Part shown: one piece after another, positions 51,687 to 60,505 of the stretch
Layout: each line of letters starts with the position of its first letter
How positions within the stretch are numbered: the first letter of the stretch is position 1
NCBI RefSeq assembly: GCF_000970345.1
Contig: NZ_LAQU01000002.1
Location: forward strand, 248,001-312,000
Length of the DNA stretch: 64,000 bases
Reading direction: 5' to 3'
Source of the DNA: Robbsia andropogonis
Lineage (GTDB): Bacteria; Pseudomonadota; Gammaproteobacteria; Burkholderiales; Burkholderiaceae
Made by a program: the position numbers and the translations under genes
Notes under the pieces: generated by a model
The model's database searches: none
The model's input: only the letters and a program-made list of their open reading frames with translations
What the model was told of the DNA's origin: nothing

Positions 51687-52928
51687 TTAAACCATGGTGG
51701 ACAAAAACGGCGCGACGCGTACGGACGCATGGTTGGATGTTTGATCGTCATCCGACGCGACATCGAAGGGTTCCGACAGACTCAGTGGCGACATGCTAGG
51801 GCGGGGCACGCTTAGATCCATGCGCGATTGGTCAAACACCTCAAGGCGCTTTCCTGTATCGGCGTCAAATACATGACATGCGTTCTGGCGCCAGTCCAGG
51901 CCGACCACATCGCCAATCATCGGCATCGCCTGTAGCGCCCGCACGGCTGCACGAACGACCACGGGATGCCCGTCGCGTGTCTTCAAATAGATATAGGATT
52001 CGGCGCCCTGGAACTCGATGCCGGAAACCGTGGCGTTCAGCACGCGCTCGTTCGGCCGAGTGATATCGATGTGCTCGGGCCGGATGCCCACCTGAACACG
52101 CACGCCCTGCGATTGTCTCGGATCGATGCGTGCGTCCAGCCAGGGGCGTTGCGCGGAAGGCAGCCCCGCCTCAGGCAGGAGCACCATTGGGGGACTGCCA
52201 ATAAAACCGGCGACAAATGCACTGGCGGGATAGTGGTACAGCGCGGTGGCCGAACCATACTGCTCCACGCGTCCCGCCTGCATCAGCACGATGCGGTCCG
52301 CCATTCCCATGGCTTCGCTCTGGTCGTGGGTGACATACAAGACAGTCATTCCCAGGCGTTGCTGCAGCTCACGAATCTCCATGCGGACCGCGTGCCGTAA
52401 TTTGGCATCCAGGTTCGACAGTGGCTCGTCCATCAAGCAAAGGGGGTGATCCGCAACAATCGCGCGCGCCAAGGCGACGCGTTGCCGCTGCCCGCCGGAT
52501 AATGCCGCCGGCTTGCGCTTCTCATAGCCGGTCAGCCCCGTGGCATTGAGCGCTGCCGCTACCCGGGCACGTCTTTCCTCACGGGGGACGCGCCGGACGC
52601 GTAATCCGAACGCCACGTTTTCCTCGACACTCAAGTGCGGAAACAGCGCGTATGACTGAAAGACCATCGACAACTGGCGCTCTGACGGACCGACGCCGTC
52701 CATGTCGCGTCCGTCGATCAAGATGTCGCCGGAATCCGGCTGATCAAGACCGGCAATCAGACGAAGCAAGGTGGATTTGCCGCAACCGGACGGCCCCAGC
52801 AGGGCAATGAACTGACCGCTGACCACATCGAGATCAATGCCACGCAGGACTGGATGCGGCGCATTACCCTGCTTCGCCGGCCAAGTCTTATGGATGCCGC
52901 GAAGGGAAAGCGCATAGTTCAGTTGCAC
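51687..52928 (-). CDS. ABC importer ATPase, MalK/UgpC type
   Basis: A 413-residue ATPase with Walker A LGPSGCGKST, Q-loop MVFQSYALFPHLSVEENVAFG, signature LSGGQRQRVALARAI, Walker B LCLMDEPLSNLDAKLR and a C-terminal TOBE regulatory domain (VQVGIRPEHIDITRP). The start is GTG at 52928, supported by GGAG 6 bases upstream; the longer frame extends into promoter sequence. It is the first gene of the importer operon. The last 60 residues are an unusual serine/proline-rich tail. Confidence 0.9.
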   Translation of the reverse strand: MQLNYALSLRGIHKTWPAKQGNAPHPVLRGIDLDVVSGQFIALLGPSGCGKSTLLRLIAGLDQPDSGDILIDGRDMDGVGPSERQLSMVFQSYALFPHLSVEENVAFGLRVRRVPREERRARVAAALNATGLTGYEKRKPAALSGGQRQRVALARAIVADHPLCLMDEPLSNLDAKLRHAVRMEIRELQQRLGMTVLYVTHDQSEAMGMADRIVLMQAGRVEQYGSATALYHYPASAFVAGFIGSPPMVLLPEAGLPSAQRPWLDARIDPRQSQGVRVQVGIRPEHIDITRPNERVLNATVSGIEFQGAESYIYLKTRDGHPVVVRAAVRALQAMPMIGDVVGLDWRQNACHVFDADTGKRLEVFDQSRMDLSVPRPSMSPLSLSEPFDVASDDDQTSNHASVRVAPFLSTMV

Positions 52929-53115
52929 AAAAAACTCCGCCTCGATTCTTCTAAACGCAATAATCCGCCCGTATATGATCGACGACCGCGCTATCGACGC
53001 CATCACGGCAAGGTTCGTAAACACGTGTTAAAGCGATTCATACTTACAGACCGCCGCCAATTGACTTATCGAATCGTTTCTTGCGTCGCGACGGGAACTT
53101 GCAGCGATAACAACC

Positions 53116-53265
53116 ATGCGCATCACAATAACGCCCGACAATGACATTCGAGTGACGGTCGTGCGATGCAAGAATGAATTTAAGGCAATCGCCGCAGGCC
53201 TTAGCAGTTCGGGTGAAAGCGCGTATATCCGATCCGGCGTAGTTCGAAAACGAGTTCAGGCGTAA
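53116..53265 (+). CDS. Small ribbon-helix-helix-like protein, tentative
   Basis: A 49-residue plus-strand frame reading MRITITPDNDIRVTVV then CKNEFKAIAAGLSSSG and ESAYIRSGVVRKRVQA. The strand-helix-helix pattern, with a basic C-terminal helix, resembles MetJ/Arc or MobC-type DNA-binding proteins used by plasmids. There is no strong ribosome binding site and a cysteine-rich minus-strand frame covers the same bases, so the call is weak. It lies in the otherwise gene-free kilobase before the H-NS gene. Confidence 0.35.
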   Translation: MRITITPDNDIRVTVVRCKNEFKAIAAGLSSSGESAYIRSGVVRKRVQA

Positions 53266-54014
53266 CAAACTACATCGGTTAGTACGTGCCTTTCATTTCC
53301 TTTCAATTGACGGGAATTACCGAGAGCGCCGGTAAAAAGTACTGCTCATCGTAGCGAAGAATTCAAATTGCCAGATGCTGGATGAACGGCTAGTGTTTCG
53401 TTAATCCAGCTCCTGGTGCTTTTTTATTGAGCAAACTTAGCAGGTGGCTTACCTGCCACCGACCATGACCAAATCGTTAAATCGTCGGCAATGAAAAGAA
53501 TCACTTTCGCCGTATATTCACGCACATGCCTATTCTTTAATTATGATGCAATACCCTGATCAAATTGGATAGCGGATCGTCCGGGCCCATGTCTCCGGAT
53601 ACCAGCACACTTACGAGAACGCACGGAAGATTCAGCCATCACCCTCGCATCATCGATCAATCGCTTCAAGACCGCATGCACCGTTGTCGTAAGTGTCGAT
53701 TATGACTCTGTTTTTATAGAAGACACGTTTGCCTTTGTTGCTTCTAAAAAGCTTTGCTTTTCACTTTGCAATATCGCAGTTACATTTCGTCAAAAATCCA
53801 AGGTATTACGTCATTATTGCCGATGTCCGATTTTATTAAAATCATGCATTTCTGTAAATTAAAATTACCGTACAATAACGTTTTTGTATTGCTTAGGCAA
53901 ATTTCTCGACGCTTTTAGGCTGGATTAAGAGACTGGCGCGACTACATTACGTTACACACTGCGCTGCTCATTCATGTATCCTTCATTGAACCAAACGATT
54001 ATTTTTATTGATCC
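53266..54014. other. AT-rich gene-free region upstream of the H-NS gene
   Basis: About 750 bases with no convincing gene. It contains a small inverted repeat (GGTGGC-N6-GCCACC at 53443-53460) and long A/T-rich runs at about 53,700-53,900, the sort of sequence H-NS proteins bind and that may hold the hns-like promoter. Confidence 0.4.
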
Positions 54015-54326
54015 ATGAATAGTATAGATCTCGCAAAACTGCTTGAGCAGCGTGAAGAGCTTGACCAGCAAATCGACCGCGTGCGTAAAGATGCGAAGTT
54101 AACCGCAATCATGGAAGTCAAGAAATTGATTGGATTGTATAACCTGACATTACAGGACCTTGGACTGACTAAGCGGAACGGCGAAACGGCGACCAAAGGT
54201 CGCGGCGCCCCACGCGGTCCGGTTGCACCCCGCTTTCGCGATCCTGAAAGCGGGGCGACCTGGTCCGGACGCGGGAAAGCGCCCCGTTGGATTGCTGGTA
54301 AAGACCGCAATGCGTTCCTGATCTGA
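54015..54326 (+). CDS. H-NS histone family protein
   Basis: A 103-residue nucleoid protein. The N-terminal coiled-coil oligomerisation part is LAKLLEQREELDQQIDRVRKDAKLTAIMEVKKLI, and the C-terminal DNA-binding core is DPESGATWSGRGKAPRWIAGKDRNAFLI, the W-S/T-G-R-G-K/R-x-P motif that enters the AT-rich minor groove. It is a Burkholderia/Bordetella-type (Bv3F/BpH3-like) H-NS. Encoded next to a plasmid-type origin and AT-rich DNA, it probably helps silence or organise this replicon. Confidence 0.9.
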   Translation: MNSIDLAKLLEQREELDQQIDRVRKDAKLTAIMEVKKLIGLYNLTLQDLGLTKRNGETATKGRGAPRGPVAPRFRDPESGATWSGRGKAPRWIAGKDRNAFLI

Positions 54327-55134
54327 GATATCGCGTTTGGTTCGGTGTTTTCGCTTCAATTGGCGCGCTTATCCCTATCTCTATCGCTCCAGAAAACCAG
54401 CTAACCCTCATCCTCGCTTTACGGCTCCAATACGGTTATCTGACGTGTTGCATACGACCGTACCAACGGACACCAGGCGCAGAACGTTGGTATGGTCGTG
54501 CCCTGGTATTGACCTCTCAAATCGATTAACAGTCGCCCTTCTTCCACGTGTCACCACGAAAGCTTTTCACTCGTGCTCTCTCATCGCCTCCTCCCACCGC
54601 AGCGTGTTCTCACTCCAGCCTTGCAAATGCTGAACGTTGACGTTCCAGCAGGTATTTCGACATCTATCAAAGTATTATTGTGCAACTAACAAATATATCG
54701 TGATCAACATCCATTTCTACATGTGTCGATTACAGAACGACAATATTCTCACCCGCTGAGACAACCTGCTGTTAGAGATAGTCATGGCACGTAGTTCCCT
54801 GCACGCAAAGCAAACTAAAACGATCTGACGGATATAACCATACGGATTTGGATTTACCGGCATCGCTTTGCTTACTCGTAAGGTAAACGGAAACGCGCAA
54901 GGTTCGTTTTTGCACACGGGCATAACAACTGCACGTAATAGGAAGCCTCTCCATCAAGCGGTTTTCCACAGGAGAGGCCAATCGGATCCTTATTTGTCGG
55001 GATCTGCAGATTGTCGAAAATGCGTGTGAGGACTGTCGTACCTTCACATGGAAGCGTATAGCAACCGAACCGCTTGGAGGCCTGTCTTAGGGAAATCATG
55101 CAAGATGTACGGTTTGGGGCTGGGGTTCCTGTCT
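54327..55134. other. Gene-free region between the H-NS gene and the origin
   Basis: About 800 bases without a credible gene on either strand; the open frames lack ribosome binding sites and family resemblance. Base composition becomes more A/T-rich toward the origin. Confidence 0.4.
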
Positions 55135-55240
55135 ATTGAAGAAGGTAAACTAAAAAACTACTAAAACCCTTCTTAAAACCTTCTAGTTCCTCTCAGATCA
55201 TCGATTAATTCTCTTAGAATCATATAGTTAAATTGTTCGC
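55135..55240. other. AT-rich DNA unwinding element of the origin
   Basis: A stretch of about 100 bases rich in A/T with repeated CTTCTTAAAACC/CTTCTAG-like and AATT-rich blocks, directly beside the first iteron. By position it is the likely duplex-unwinding element of the origin. Confidence 0.5.
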
Positions 55241-55241
55241 C

Positions 55242-55854
55242 GGTGACTAATTGACGAGATTTGGGGAGCATTTGACTCGTTCGGGGAAGTATTTGACGTT
55301 CACCGGTGATCATTTGACGCAGGGTGGGGAGTAATTGACTTCAAGCTGTGGATAACTTCAACAGCAAACCGCTTCCCGCAGGCTGATTGCGCATTCGTTG
55401 GCGCACGAACACGTGTTTACCCGTAATTTGCCGCATTCCGGTGGTTTCGTTGGCTTTGGTGACCATTTGACTCAAGTCGGCAATCACAAATTGCAAACGC
55501 ATGCCTCGATTGTGAGTGGTATCGAGTCAAATGGTCACCAACCCGGAAGTCGACGGGTGACTATTTGACTTGAATTTGCGTCTCATATTTTTTGTTTGGT
55601 GAGTATTTGACTCGATTGATGGCGCTGCGCCAGCGGTGATAGTGGGTATTTGACTAAGATTCATGGCATAAAGCACCCGTATGAGGTGAGTATTTGACTA
55701 AATATTCGCATTAAGCGGATGACCCTACCTGTGTTTGGCTAAGTGCATCGCAATAGCAACCGGTTTTGATCCGGCGACAGTGCTTTACGTCGTTTGAAAT
55801 CGGTATTCCTATCTCCCTGGTCGAAGGGGGGCGCACCGAGGTGAGTATTTGACT
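55242..55854 (+). repeat. Iteron array of the replication origin
   Basis: Twelve copies of a 15-base repeat with consensus GGTGAnTATTTGACT. Direct copies begin at 55242, 55263, 55283 (one base longer), 55305, 55326, 55458, 55556, 55598, 55642 (degenerate), 55685 and 55840; one inverted copy lies at 55525-55539. The first five are spaced about 20-22 bases apart, two helical turns, as expected for cooperative initiator binding. Further copies at 56164 and 56354 lie closer to and inside the rep gene. These are the probable binding sites for the TrfA-type initiator. Confidence 0.85.
55347..55355 (-). promoter_or_regulatory. DnaA box
   Basis: TGTGGATAA on the plus strand, that is a perfect TTATCCACA DnaA box on the minus strand. 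It is 6 bases after the fifth iteron, as in RK2- and P1-like origins. Confidence 0.75.
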
Positions 55855-56163
55855 TAGACGCGTATGGATAAATTGGTAATTGGATCAAAGTGATACATCG
55901 TCAGCAGGCTTGTTCACGCAGGCAGTGCTCGTGGCAGCGCCATTGTGCACGGCGACCGCCGGGCTTAACCGTAAAACAGCCAAATCTTGCCTGTAAAGCC
56001 CTACTACGATGTATCTAGACAGCAAATCCCGGCTGTTTTTAGCTTTTGCGGCCAGGTCGCGCCGGCTCAAAGTTCGATGGAAAGGATTTTGTGATGTTCA
56101 GACACAAGATTGCGTCTGTTTCATGGCGCACGGATAGGCGACCCTCGTCTATCGCGGAGTGGC

Positions 56164-56178
56164 GGGGAGTAATTGACT
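56164..56178 (+). repeat. Outlying iteron
   Basis: GGGGAGTAATTGACT, identical to the copy at 55326. It stands alone 120 bases downstream of the rep stop codon (rep reads toward it). Confidence 0.7.
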
Positions 56179-56299
56179 TATACAAGACGCTTGACGGCGC
56201 CAGACCGTAAAAAGTGCTGGCGTTCGAAAGAGCTATCTGATTCGGCCGTGGTCGGAATTCGGCCGCAGGAGGATGTCAAGCGGCCCGTTTCAAGGCCAT

Positions 56300-57292
56300 T
56301 TAGATTAAATTCTGAACTGGCGCAACAGACAAGACGGGCTGGGCACCGTCGCCGGTGACCATTTGACTACGAACCACTTTGATCTTATCGGTTTCGTCTA
56401 ATTGCCAATCCGTCAGAAATCCGACATCAACCAAGCTTGCAAGCGCCGCCTTCAACGCTTTTCTGAAAGACTTCAGCTCTGCCATCCGTGATCCACACAA
56501 CTTGTAAATCGTTTCGACCTTCATCGGATATGGCGCCTGATTGGTTGCATAAAAGGCGTGCAACCACTTTTCAAGTGGCGACAGCTTTGCGCGCATTGTC
56601 CAATCGATGCGGGTGTAATCACCAGGACGCAATTGTGCAGCAACGTCCGAGTTGATTTGTACTTTCCACAAGGTCACGTCTTCAACGTTCGATTCTTTTA
56701 CGCCAGCGTACTTTAACAGCAACGCCCCGCCATACACCACCTCAACGTTGTTCTTCGAGGGTGCCCGAGTTACTTCCAAAGCGCAGGCAACCAGTCGGCG
56801 AATAGTGGCACGGAGTTCGGTCAGACTACGGGAATTATGGGTCCATCCCAGCGCTTTGATCATTTGACGGCCATCGAACTCTACCCATTCTTGGCGGTTA
56901 TCGACGGTCGATCCGCGCGCGAGATGCAGTATTTGCAAATAGACGTCGTAGTCGCGCTGGCGCAGCTCTTCACCCGTGTACGTAATGCGGAGATGTTCAA
57001 GCGCATAGACGGGTTGTCCCTTCAGATTACGCCGCGCTTCTTTTTGTCCGCATGTAAAAAGCGCCGAGCGAACCAAGTCGTGCAGCACGGGGCGATGTTC
57101 CTCTGACCATAAAGGAATCTGGACGCGTCGTGCAAGTGATCCACTTTGGGTTGGCGCATTCTTACGCGCCGCGGCAGTACGCTGCAGCCGTTCGACGACC
57201 TCAAGCACGGATTCTTTCCGTTCCGCGCTATCGGCGGACGGTTGCGAGAAGAATTCGGGCGAGATCAGGTTCGCAAGGTTCCGTGTAGCCAT
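56300..57292 (-). CDS. TrfA-family plasmid replication initiator
   Basis: A 330-residue replication initiator resembling TrfA of RK2. Recognisable blocks are IPLWSEEHRPVLHDLVRSALFTCG, RRNLKGQPVYALEHLRITYTGEELRQRDYDVYLQILHLARG and TRIDWTMRAKLSPLEKWLHAFYATN, forming tandem winged-helix domains that bind iterons and open the origin. It reads toward the iterons and its own 3' end contains one. The ATG at 57292 is preferred over a GTG two codons upstream. It is divergent from parA, with a 9-base inverted repeat between them. This is a rep/parAB arrangement found on large secondary replicons of Burkholderiaceae. Confidence 0.85.
   Translation of the reverse strand: MATRNLANLISPEFFSQPSADSAERKESVLEVVERLQRTAAARKNAPTQSGSLARRVQIPLWSEEHRPVLHDLVRSALFTCGQKEARRNLKGQPVYALEHLRITYTGEELRQRDYDVYLQILHLARGSTVDNRQEWVEFDGRQMIKALGWTHNSRSLTELRATIRRLVACALEVTRAPSKNNVEVVYGGALLLKYAGVKESNVEDVTLWKVQINSDVAAQLRPGDYTRIDWTMRAKLSPLEKWLHAFYATNQAPYPMKVETIYKLCGSRMAELKSFRKALKAALASLVDVGFLTDWQLDETDKIKVVRSQMVTGDGAQPVLSVAPVQNLI
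56354..56368 (+). repeat. Iteron inside the rep coding region
   Basis: GGTGACCATTTGACT, identical to the copy at 55458, located in the last codons of rep. It may allow handcuffing or control of rep expression. Confidence 0.65.
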
Positions 57293-57329
57293 TTCCACTT
57301 CATTCGGTGGGCATAATCGGGTATTCTAG

Positions 57330-57373
57330 TTCCGATCACTTTTTTATGCCAGAAGTGAAATTTCTGATCGGAA
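57330..57373. promoter_or_regulatory. Inverted repeat operator between rep and parA
   Basis: TTCCGATCA (57330-57338) and TGATCGGAA (57365-57373) are perfect 9-base inverted repeats 26 bases apart; an inner CACTT...AAGTG pair is nested inside. The right arm ends 7 bases before the parA start. It probably binds ParA (which has an N-terminal helix-turn-helix) or Rep for autoregulation. Confidence 0.6.
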
Positions 57374-57380
57374 TTAAAAA

Positions 57381-57523
57381 ATGATAGAGCCTCTGCGGTC
57401 CGAATATACGATCGATGACATCGAAGAGCAAGCCAACCGTGTGGCGGATGTCGTCGAGCGCGTGCGGAATAGTATTTTTCGCCAGACTACATCAAAAAGT
57501 CGCCCATTTTTTCGATCAAGCAA
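57381..57523 (+). pseudogene. Displaced 5' end of parA
   Basis: The ATG frame at 57381 encodes MIEPLRSEYTIDDIEEQANR and continues VADVVERVRNSIF, the helical N terminus of ParA, then loses frame in five T at 57475-57479. One more T would continue as SPDYIKKSPIFSIKQVAALC straight into the main parA frame. The other frame is closed by a TAG at 57470-57472, so the shift must lie in the T run. It is either a mutation, a sequencing error or ribosomal frameshifting. Confidence 0.75.
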
Positions 57524-58567
57524 GTGGCGGCGCTGTGCCGCCTTGATCGGAGCGCATTTGCCCGGCGGCTGGCGAAGGGTGACTTACCGCCCGGGACCGA
57601 GATGAACAGGTCCAAACGCGATTTTACGCTAGCCGAGGCGAGAGTATGGGCGCGTGCCTATAACCGATCTTACAAGCGCAAGTCTGGCGATAAGGCAGTG
57701 GTCATCACGACTGGGAACAGCAAAGGGGGCGTCAGCAAGACGACGACCACCATGTGCATGGCCCAAGGACTGTCTTTGCTCGGATATCGCGTCTTATGTG
57801 TAGATCTGGACCCGCAGGGATCGCTTACTAGTCTTTGCGGCTATCTTCCAGACACGCAGGTTCAAGAGGAGGATACGGTGTTGTCGCTATGCGCGGGCGA
57901 GCAGACATCGCTTGATTACGCCGTGCGCCAAACTTACTGGGACGGTATTGATGTGGTCGCCTGCGCGCCTGTCGCGTTTGCAGCGGAATTCCATATTCCA
58001 AGCCGCCAATCACGTCGAGAGCCGGGGTTTCAATTCTATGACGTTATCAACAGTGGGTTGGAATCGTTACGGAATATTTATGATGTCATTCTGATTGATA
58101 CCTCACCCACGTTGTCGTATCTGTCACTGAATGCCTTTTATGCCGCTGATGGCTTGGTGATGCCGATGCCGCCACGCGGCATGGACTTTGCAAGTTCCAG
58201 TCAGTTTTGGACCTTGTTCTCCGGATTGGCGACCACCATCGCAGAGCAGACGGGAAGTCAAAAGACCTGGAAGTTTATCGACGTCCTGCTGTGTATGACC
58301 GAGGGTAAGGGCAACGTCAACGAAAGCGTCGTACGTGAATGGATCAAGGTCGCTTATGGAGACAAGCTGATGACTTGTGAAATCCCCAAGACAGTCGTGA
58401 CGAGTTCGTCCGGGACCAAGTTTTCAACCGTCTACGATATTGAGAAGTACGTGGGTAGTGCGAAAACCTACGAAAACGCTCGCGTGGCCTATGACGCCGC
58501 TGTCGAGCAATTAGAGAGTCAGATTCGCCGGATTTGGGCCAACCAGACAGTCGGAGTTGAAGGATGA
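57524..58567 (+). CDS. parA: ParA partition ATPase (5' end frameshifted)
   Basis: 347 residues from the first in-frame start (GTG at 57524). The deviant Walker A NSKGGVSKTTTT is at about residues 65-76, followed by YRVLCVDLDPQGSLTSLCGYL (A' motif) and YDVILIDTSPTLSYLSLNAFYAADGLVMPMPPRGMD (Walker B and switch). The part before it (VAALCRLDRSAFARRLAKGDLPPGTE) is the later half of a MerR-like helix-turn-helix whose beginning is out of frame upstream. The architecture matches type Ia ParA proteins, which both repress their operon and move DNA. It overlaps parB by 4 bases. Confidence 0.88.
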   Translation: MAALCRLDRSAFARRLAKGDLPPGTEMNRSKRDFTLAEARVWARAYNRSYKRKSGDKAVVITTGNSKGGVSKTTTTMCMAQGLSLLGYRVLCVDLDPQGSLTSLCGYLPDTQVQEEDTVLSLCAGEQTSLDYAVRQTYWDGIDVVACAPVAFAAEFHIPSRQSRREPGFQFYDVINSGLESLRNIYDVILIDTSPTLSYLSLNAFYAADGLVMPMPPRGMDFASSSQFWTLFSGLATTIAEQTGSQKTWKFIDVLLCMTEGKGNVNESVVREWIKVAYGDKLMTCEIPKTVVTSSSGTKFSTVYDIEKYVGSAKTYENARVAYDAAVEQLESQIRRIWANQTVGVEG

Positions 58568-59511
58568 GCAAACAACGCGAAGAGGCTGCCCGTTTGGCGG
58601 CCGCGGCCCTGGGAACCGATGTTCTGCCGACCTTCTCTCGTCGTGCACCACGTGTTGCGATGAACACAGTGTCTGATTTCACCGGTGAATTAGAGCGGGC
58701 GGAGCGGGATTTGTCAGAGGCGAAAGTGCGCTTGGCTGAGTACGATGGCGCGTTGCCCACGCGAAAGATTGATGCAAAGCAAGTTCGCCTTTCCCGATTC
58801 GCAAACCGGATCGAAGATTCGTTTCGCGATGCTGACTTCGCCGCGCTCAAAGCGGAAATCGCCAATGCAGGCGGTAATATCCAGCCGATCAAAGTTAGAC
58901 GCGCTGGTGAGTCGTACGAGTTGGTATGGGGCCACCGACGCCACCGTGCATGCCTGGAGCTGGATCTTCCGGTGCTGGCAACGATCACCGAATCGATGAG
59001 TGATCGAGAGCTTTTTGAGGAAATGAGCCGGGAAAACGAGCAACGGAAAAATTTGTCTGCTTACGAGATGGCGATGCACTATCGGCGGGCGGTTGATTTG
59101 AAGCTGTACAAAAATTGGTCCGAAGTAGCGGCCGTGCTGGGGAAGACACGCGGTTTGCTGAGTCGCTATAGTGCACTTGCAGATCTGCCTAAGGTGATCG
59201 TGGAAGCTTTTCCTTCGCCGAATGATATTCAGCCCAAATGGGCAGCGACGTTGCGTAAGGTATTCGACGTTGATGCTGAAGCAGTTTCTCAGGCGGCCCA
59301 GCGAGTAAAAGGGAGGTCGTTGCCCGCGCGATCAGTGTTTGAAACACTCGTCAACCTGCCAGTCAAGCAGTTTACCCGGGTAAACATTGGAGCGTGTCAA
59401 TGGACCGAATCGGAAGATGCTGTGCGCATTGATATTGATCGACGGCGATTTGACAATAACAAACTTCAGGCGGTTCGGTCGTTTCTCCAGGAATTGGAAA
59501 AATCTGATTAA
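58564..59511 (+). CDS. parB: ParB/centromere-binding partition protein
   Basis: A 315-residue ParB. The CTP-binding C-motif is GHRRHRAC at about residues 123-130 and the second box ENEQRKNLSAYEMA at about 157-170; the helix-turn-helix follows (WSEVAAVLGKTRGLLSRYSALADLP), then a C-terminal dimerisation part. It loads on the parS palindromes that start inside its own 3' end and spread downstream. Its ATG overlaps the parA stop. A terminator hairpin follows the stop by 23 bases. Confidence 0.93.
   Translation: MSKQREEAARLAAAALGTDVLPTFSRRAPRVAMNTVSDFTGELERAERDLSEAKVRLAEYDGALPTRKIDAKQVRLSRFANRIEDSFRDADFAALKAEIANAGGNIQPIKVRRAGESYELVWGHRRHRACLELDLPVLATITESMSDRELFEEMSRENEQRKNLSAYEMAMHYRRAVDLKLYKNWSEVAAVLGKTRGLLSRYSALADLPKVIVEAFPSPNDIQPKWAATLRKVFDVDAEAVSQAAQRVKGRSLPARSVFETLVNLPVKQFTRVNIGACQWTESEDAVRIDIDRRRFDNNKLQAVRSFLQELEKSD
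59370..59385. promoter_or_regulatory. parS site 1, inside parB
   Basis: Perfect 16-base palindrome GTTTACCCGGGTAAAC, located within the parB coding sequence where it encodes part of FTRVN. First of seven copies. Confidence 0.85.
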
Positions 59512-59534
59512 TGTGGTTGTGTACCAACTTTAAC

Positions 59535-59562
59535 GGCACCCTCGTGGTGCCTTTTGCATTTT
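59535..59562 (+). terminator. Rho-independent terminator after parB
   Basis: GGCACC and GGTGCC form a 6-base-pair stem with a 5-base loop, followed by TTTTGCATTTT. It begins 23 bases after the parB stop and ends the parAB operon. Confidence 0.8.
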
Positions 59563-59623
59563 AGGGACGAGATAACGGCGCTAGGTTAAACACTCATCGG
59601 TAGGACTGGTCGAGTGCGAAAAT

Positions 59624-59639
59624 GTTTACCTGGGTAAAC
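59624..59639. promoter_or_regulatory. parS site 2 (one mismatch)
   Basis: GTTTACCTGGGTAAAC, one base off the perfect palindrome. Confidence 0.75.
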
Positions 59640-59824
59640 ATGTGGGAGCCCGATCGAAAACTTGCCTTGCATATCTGCGCCGCACAATGTGACAGCGTTC
59701 CCAATGGAAAAACTCGAATTTTTATCACGAGGAATTTGACTGAGGCATGTCAGCGGTTGGGGGTGACAGTCAAACAATCGAACTTGTCGCCCGTTAGGAA
59801 GCCTGCCGCCTTGATGGCCGCTTT

Positions 59825-59840
59825 GTTTACCCCGGTAAAC
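59825..59840. promoter_or_regulatory. parS site 3 (one mismatch)
   Basis: GTTTACCCCGGTAAAC, one base off the perfect palindrome. Confidence 0.75.
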
Positions 59841-60069
59841 GAATTTATAAGTTGCTCAATTAAGAGCACCTCTTATGTAGCGGCGTGGGTTGTATTGCAG
59901 ATTGATAAAGTAGCGTGTGACCATATCCGTGTTACACCTGCGCGCCTAGATGTTGAAACGTATAGCATGGGCATCTGGGGAGTGCATCACATAGACGTCC
60001 TCGCTTGCAGGTGTCCGAACGTTAATCAGGCATCGGGCGATTCGATTTGGTTGTCACCTTCCGACATTT

Positions 60070-60085
60070 GTTTACCCGGGTAAAC
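60070..60085. promoter_or_regulatory. parS site 4
   Basis: Perfect copy of GTTTACCCGGGTAAAC with TT before and AA after it, extending the palindrome. Confidence 0.85.
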
Positions 60086-60489
60086 AAACGATGAGTGATC
60101 CAGTGGGCCATCTTTGTGAAGTTGTTATCCAGCAAGGGTCGTGGTACTAGGCGTTTTGCAAAGCGCGTCTTGCACGCTAAGGAATACGGAAACCTATATC
60201 GGGGCAAGATCCAATGCCCTTTCACTAATGCGAATCTTGAGCGTCATCGTGAGCGGCAAAGGGTGTTGTTGCAATGTGTATTTTCTTTGTCCGATATGGC
60301 GGCAGGCTGCCGATTGCGATACGGGTCAGCGGCGTGTTCAAGCGATAGAGTCGCTTGCGGGGTATGCCGTGCGAAATGGCCCGATGGAACGATGTCAGGC
60401 GATACGCGTGGTTAATCCCGACTTCGTCGCATCTACTATCGCTTTACCCAGTAGGATTTGGACGTAGTTAGGAGGGGTCGCTTTAGCCT

Positions 60490-60505
60490 GTTTACCCGGG
60501 TAAAC
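60490..60505. promoter_or_regulatory. parS site 5
   Basis: Perfect copy of the 16-base palindrome. Confidence 0.85.

Noticed and set aside
53044-53268. A cysteine/histidine-rich 74-codon minus-strand frame, zinc-ribbon-like.
   Set aside because: No start signal or family match; the opposite-strand frame has a better structural pattern. Both remain weak.
53443-53460. A GGTGGC/GCCACC inverted repeat as a terminator of an upstream gene.
   Set aside because: No gene on either strand ends nearby and no T tract follows.
55242-55854. The regular short repeats could be taken for a CRISPR array.
   Set aside because: The repeats are only 15 bases, spacing is irregular, one copy is inverted and no cas genes are present. 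They fit initiator iterons.
59622-60083. A 153-codon plus-strand frame after parB.
   Set aside because: It begins inside parS site 2, runs through site 3, has no ribosome binding site and resembles no family.
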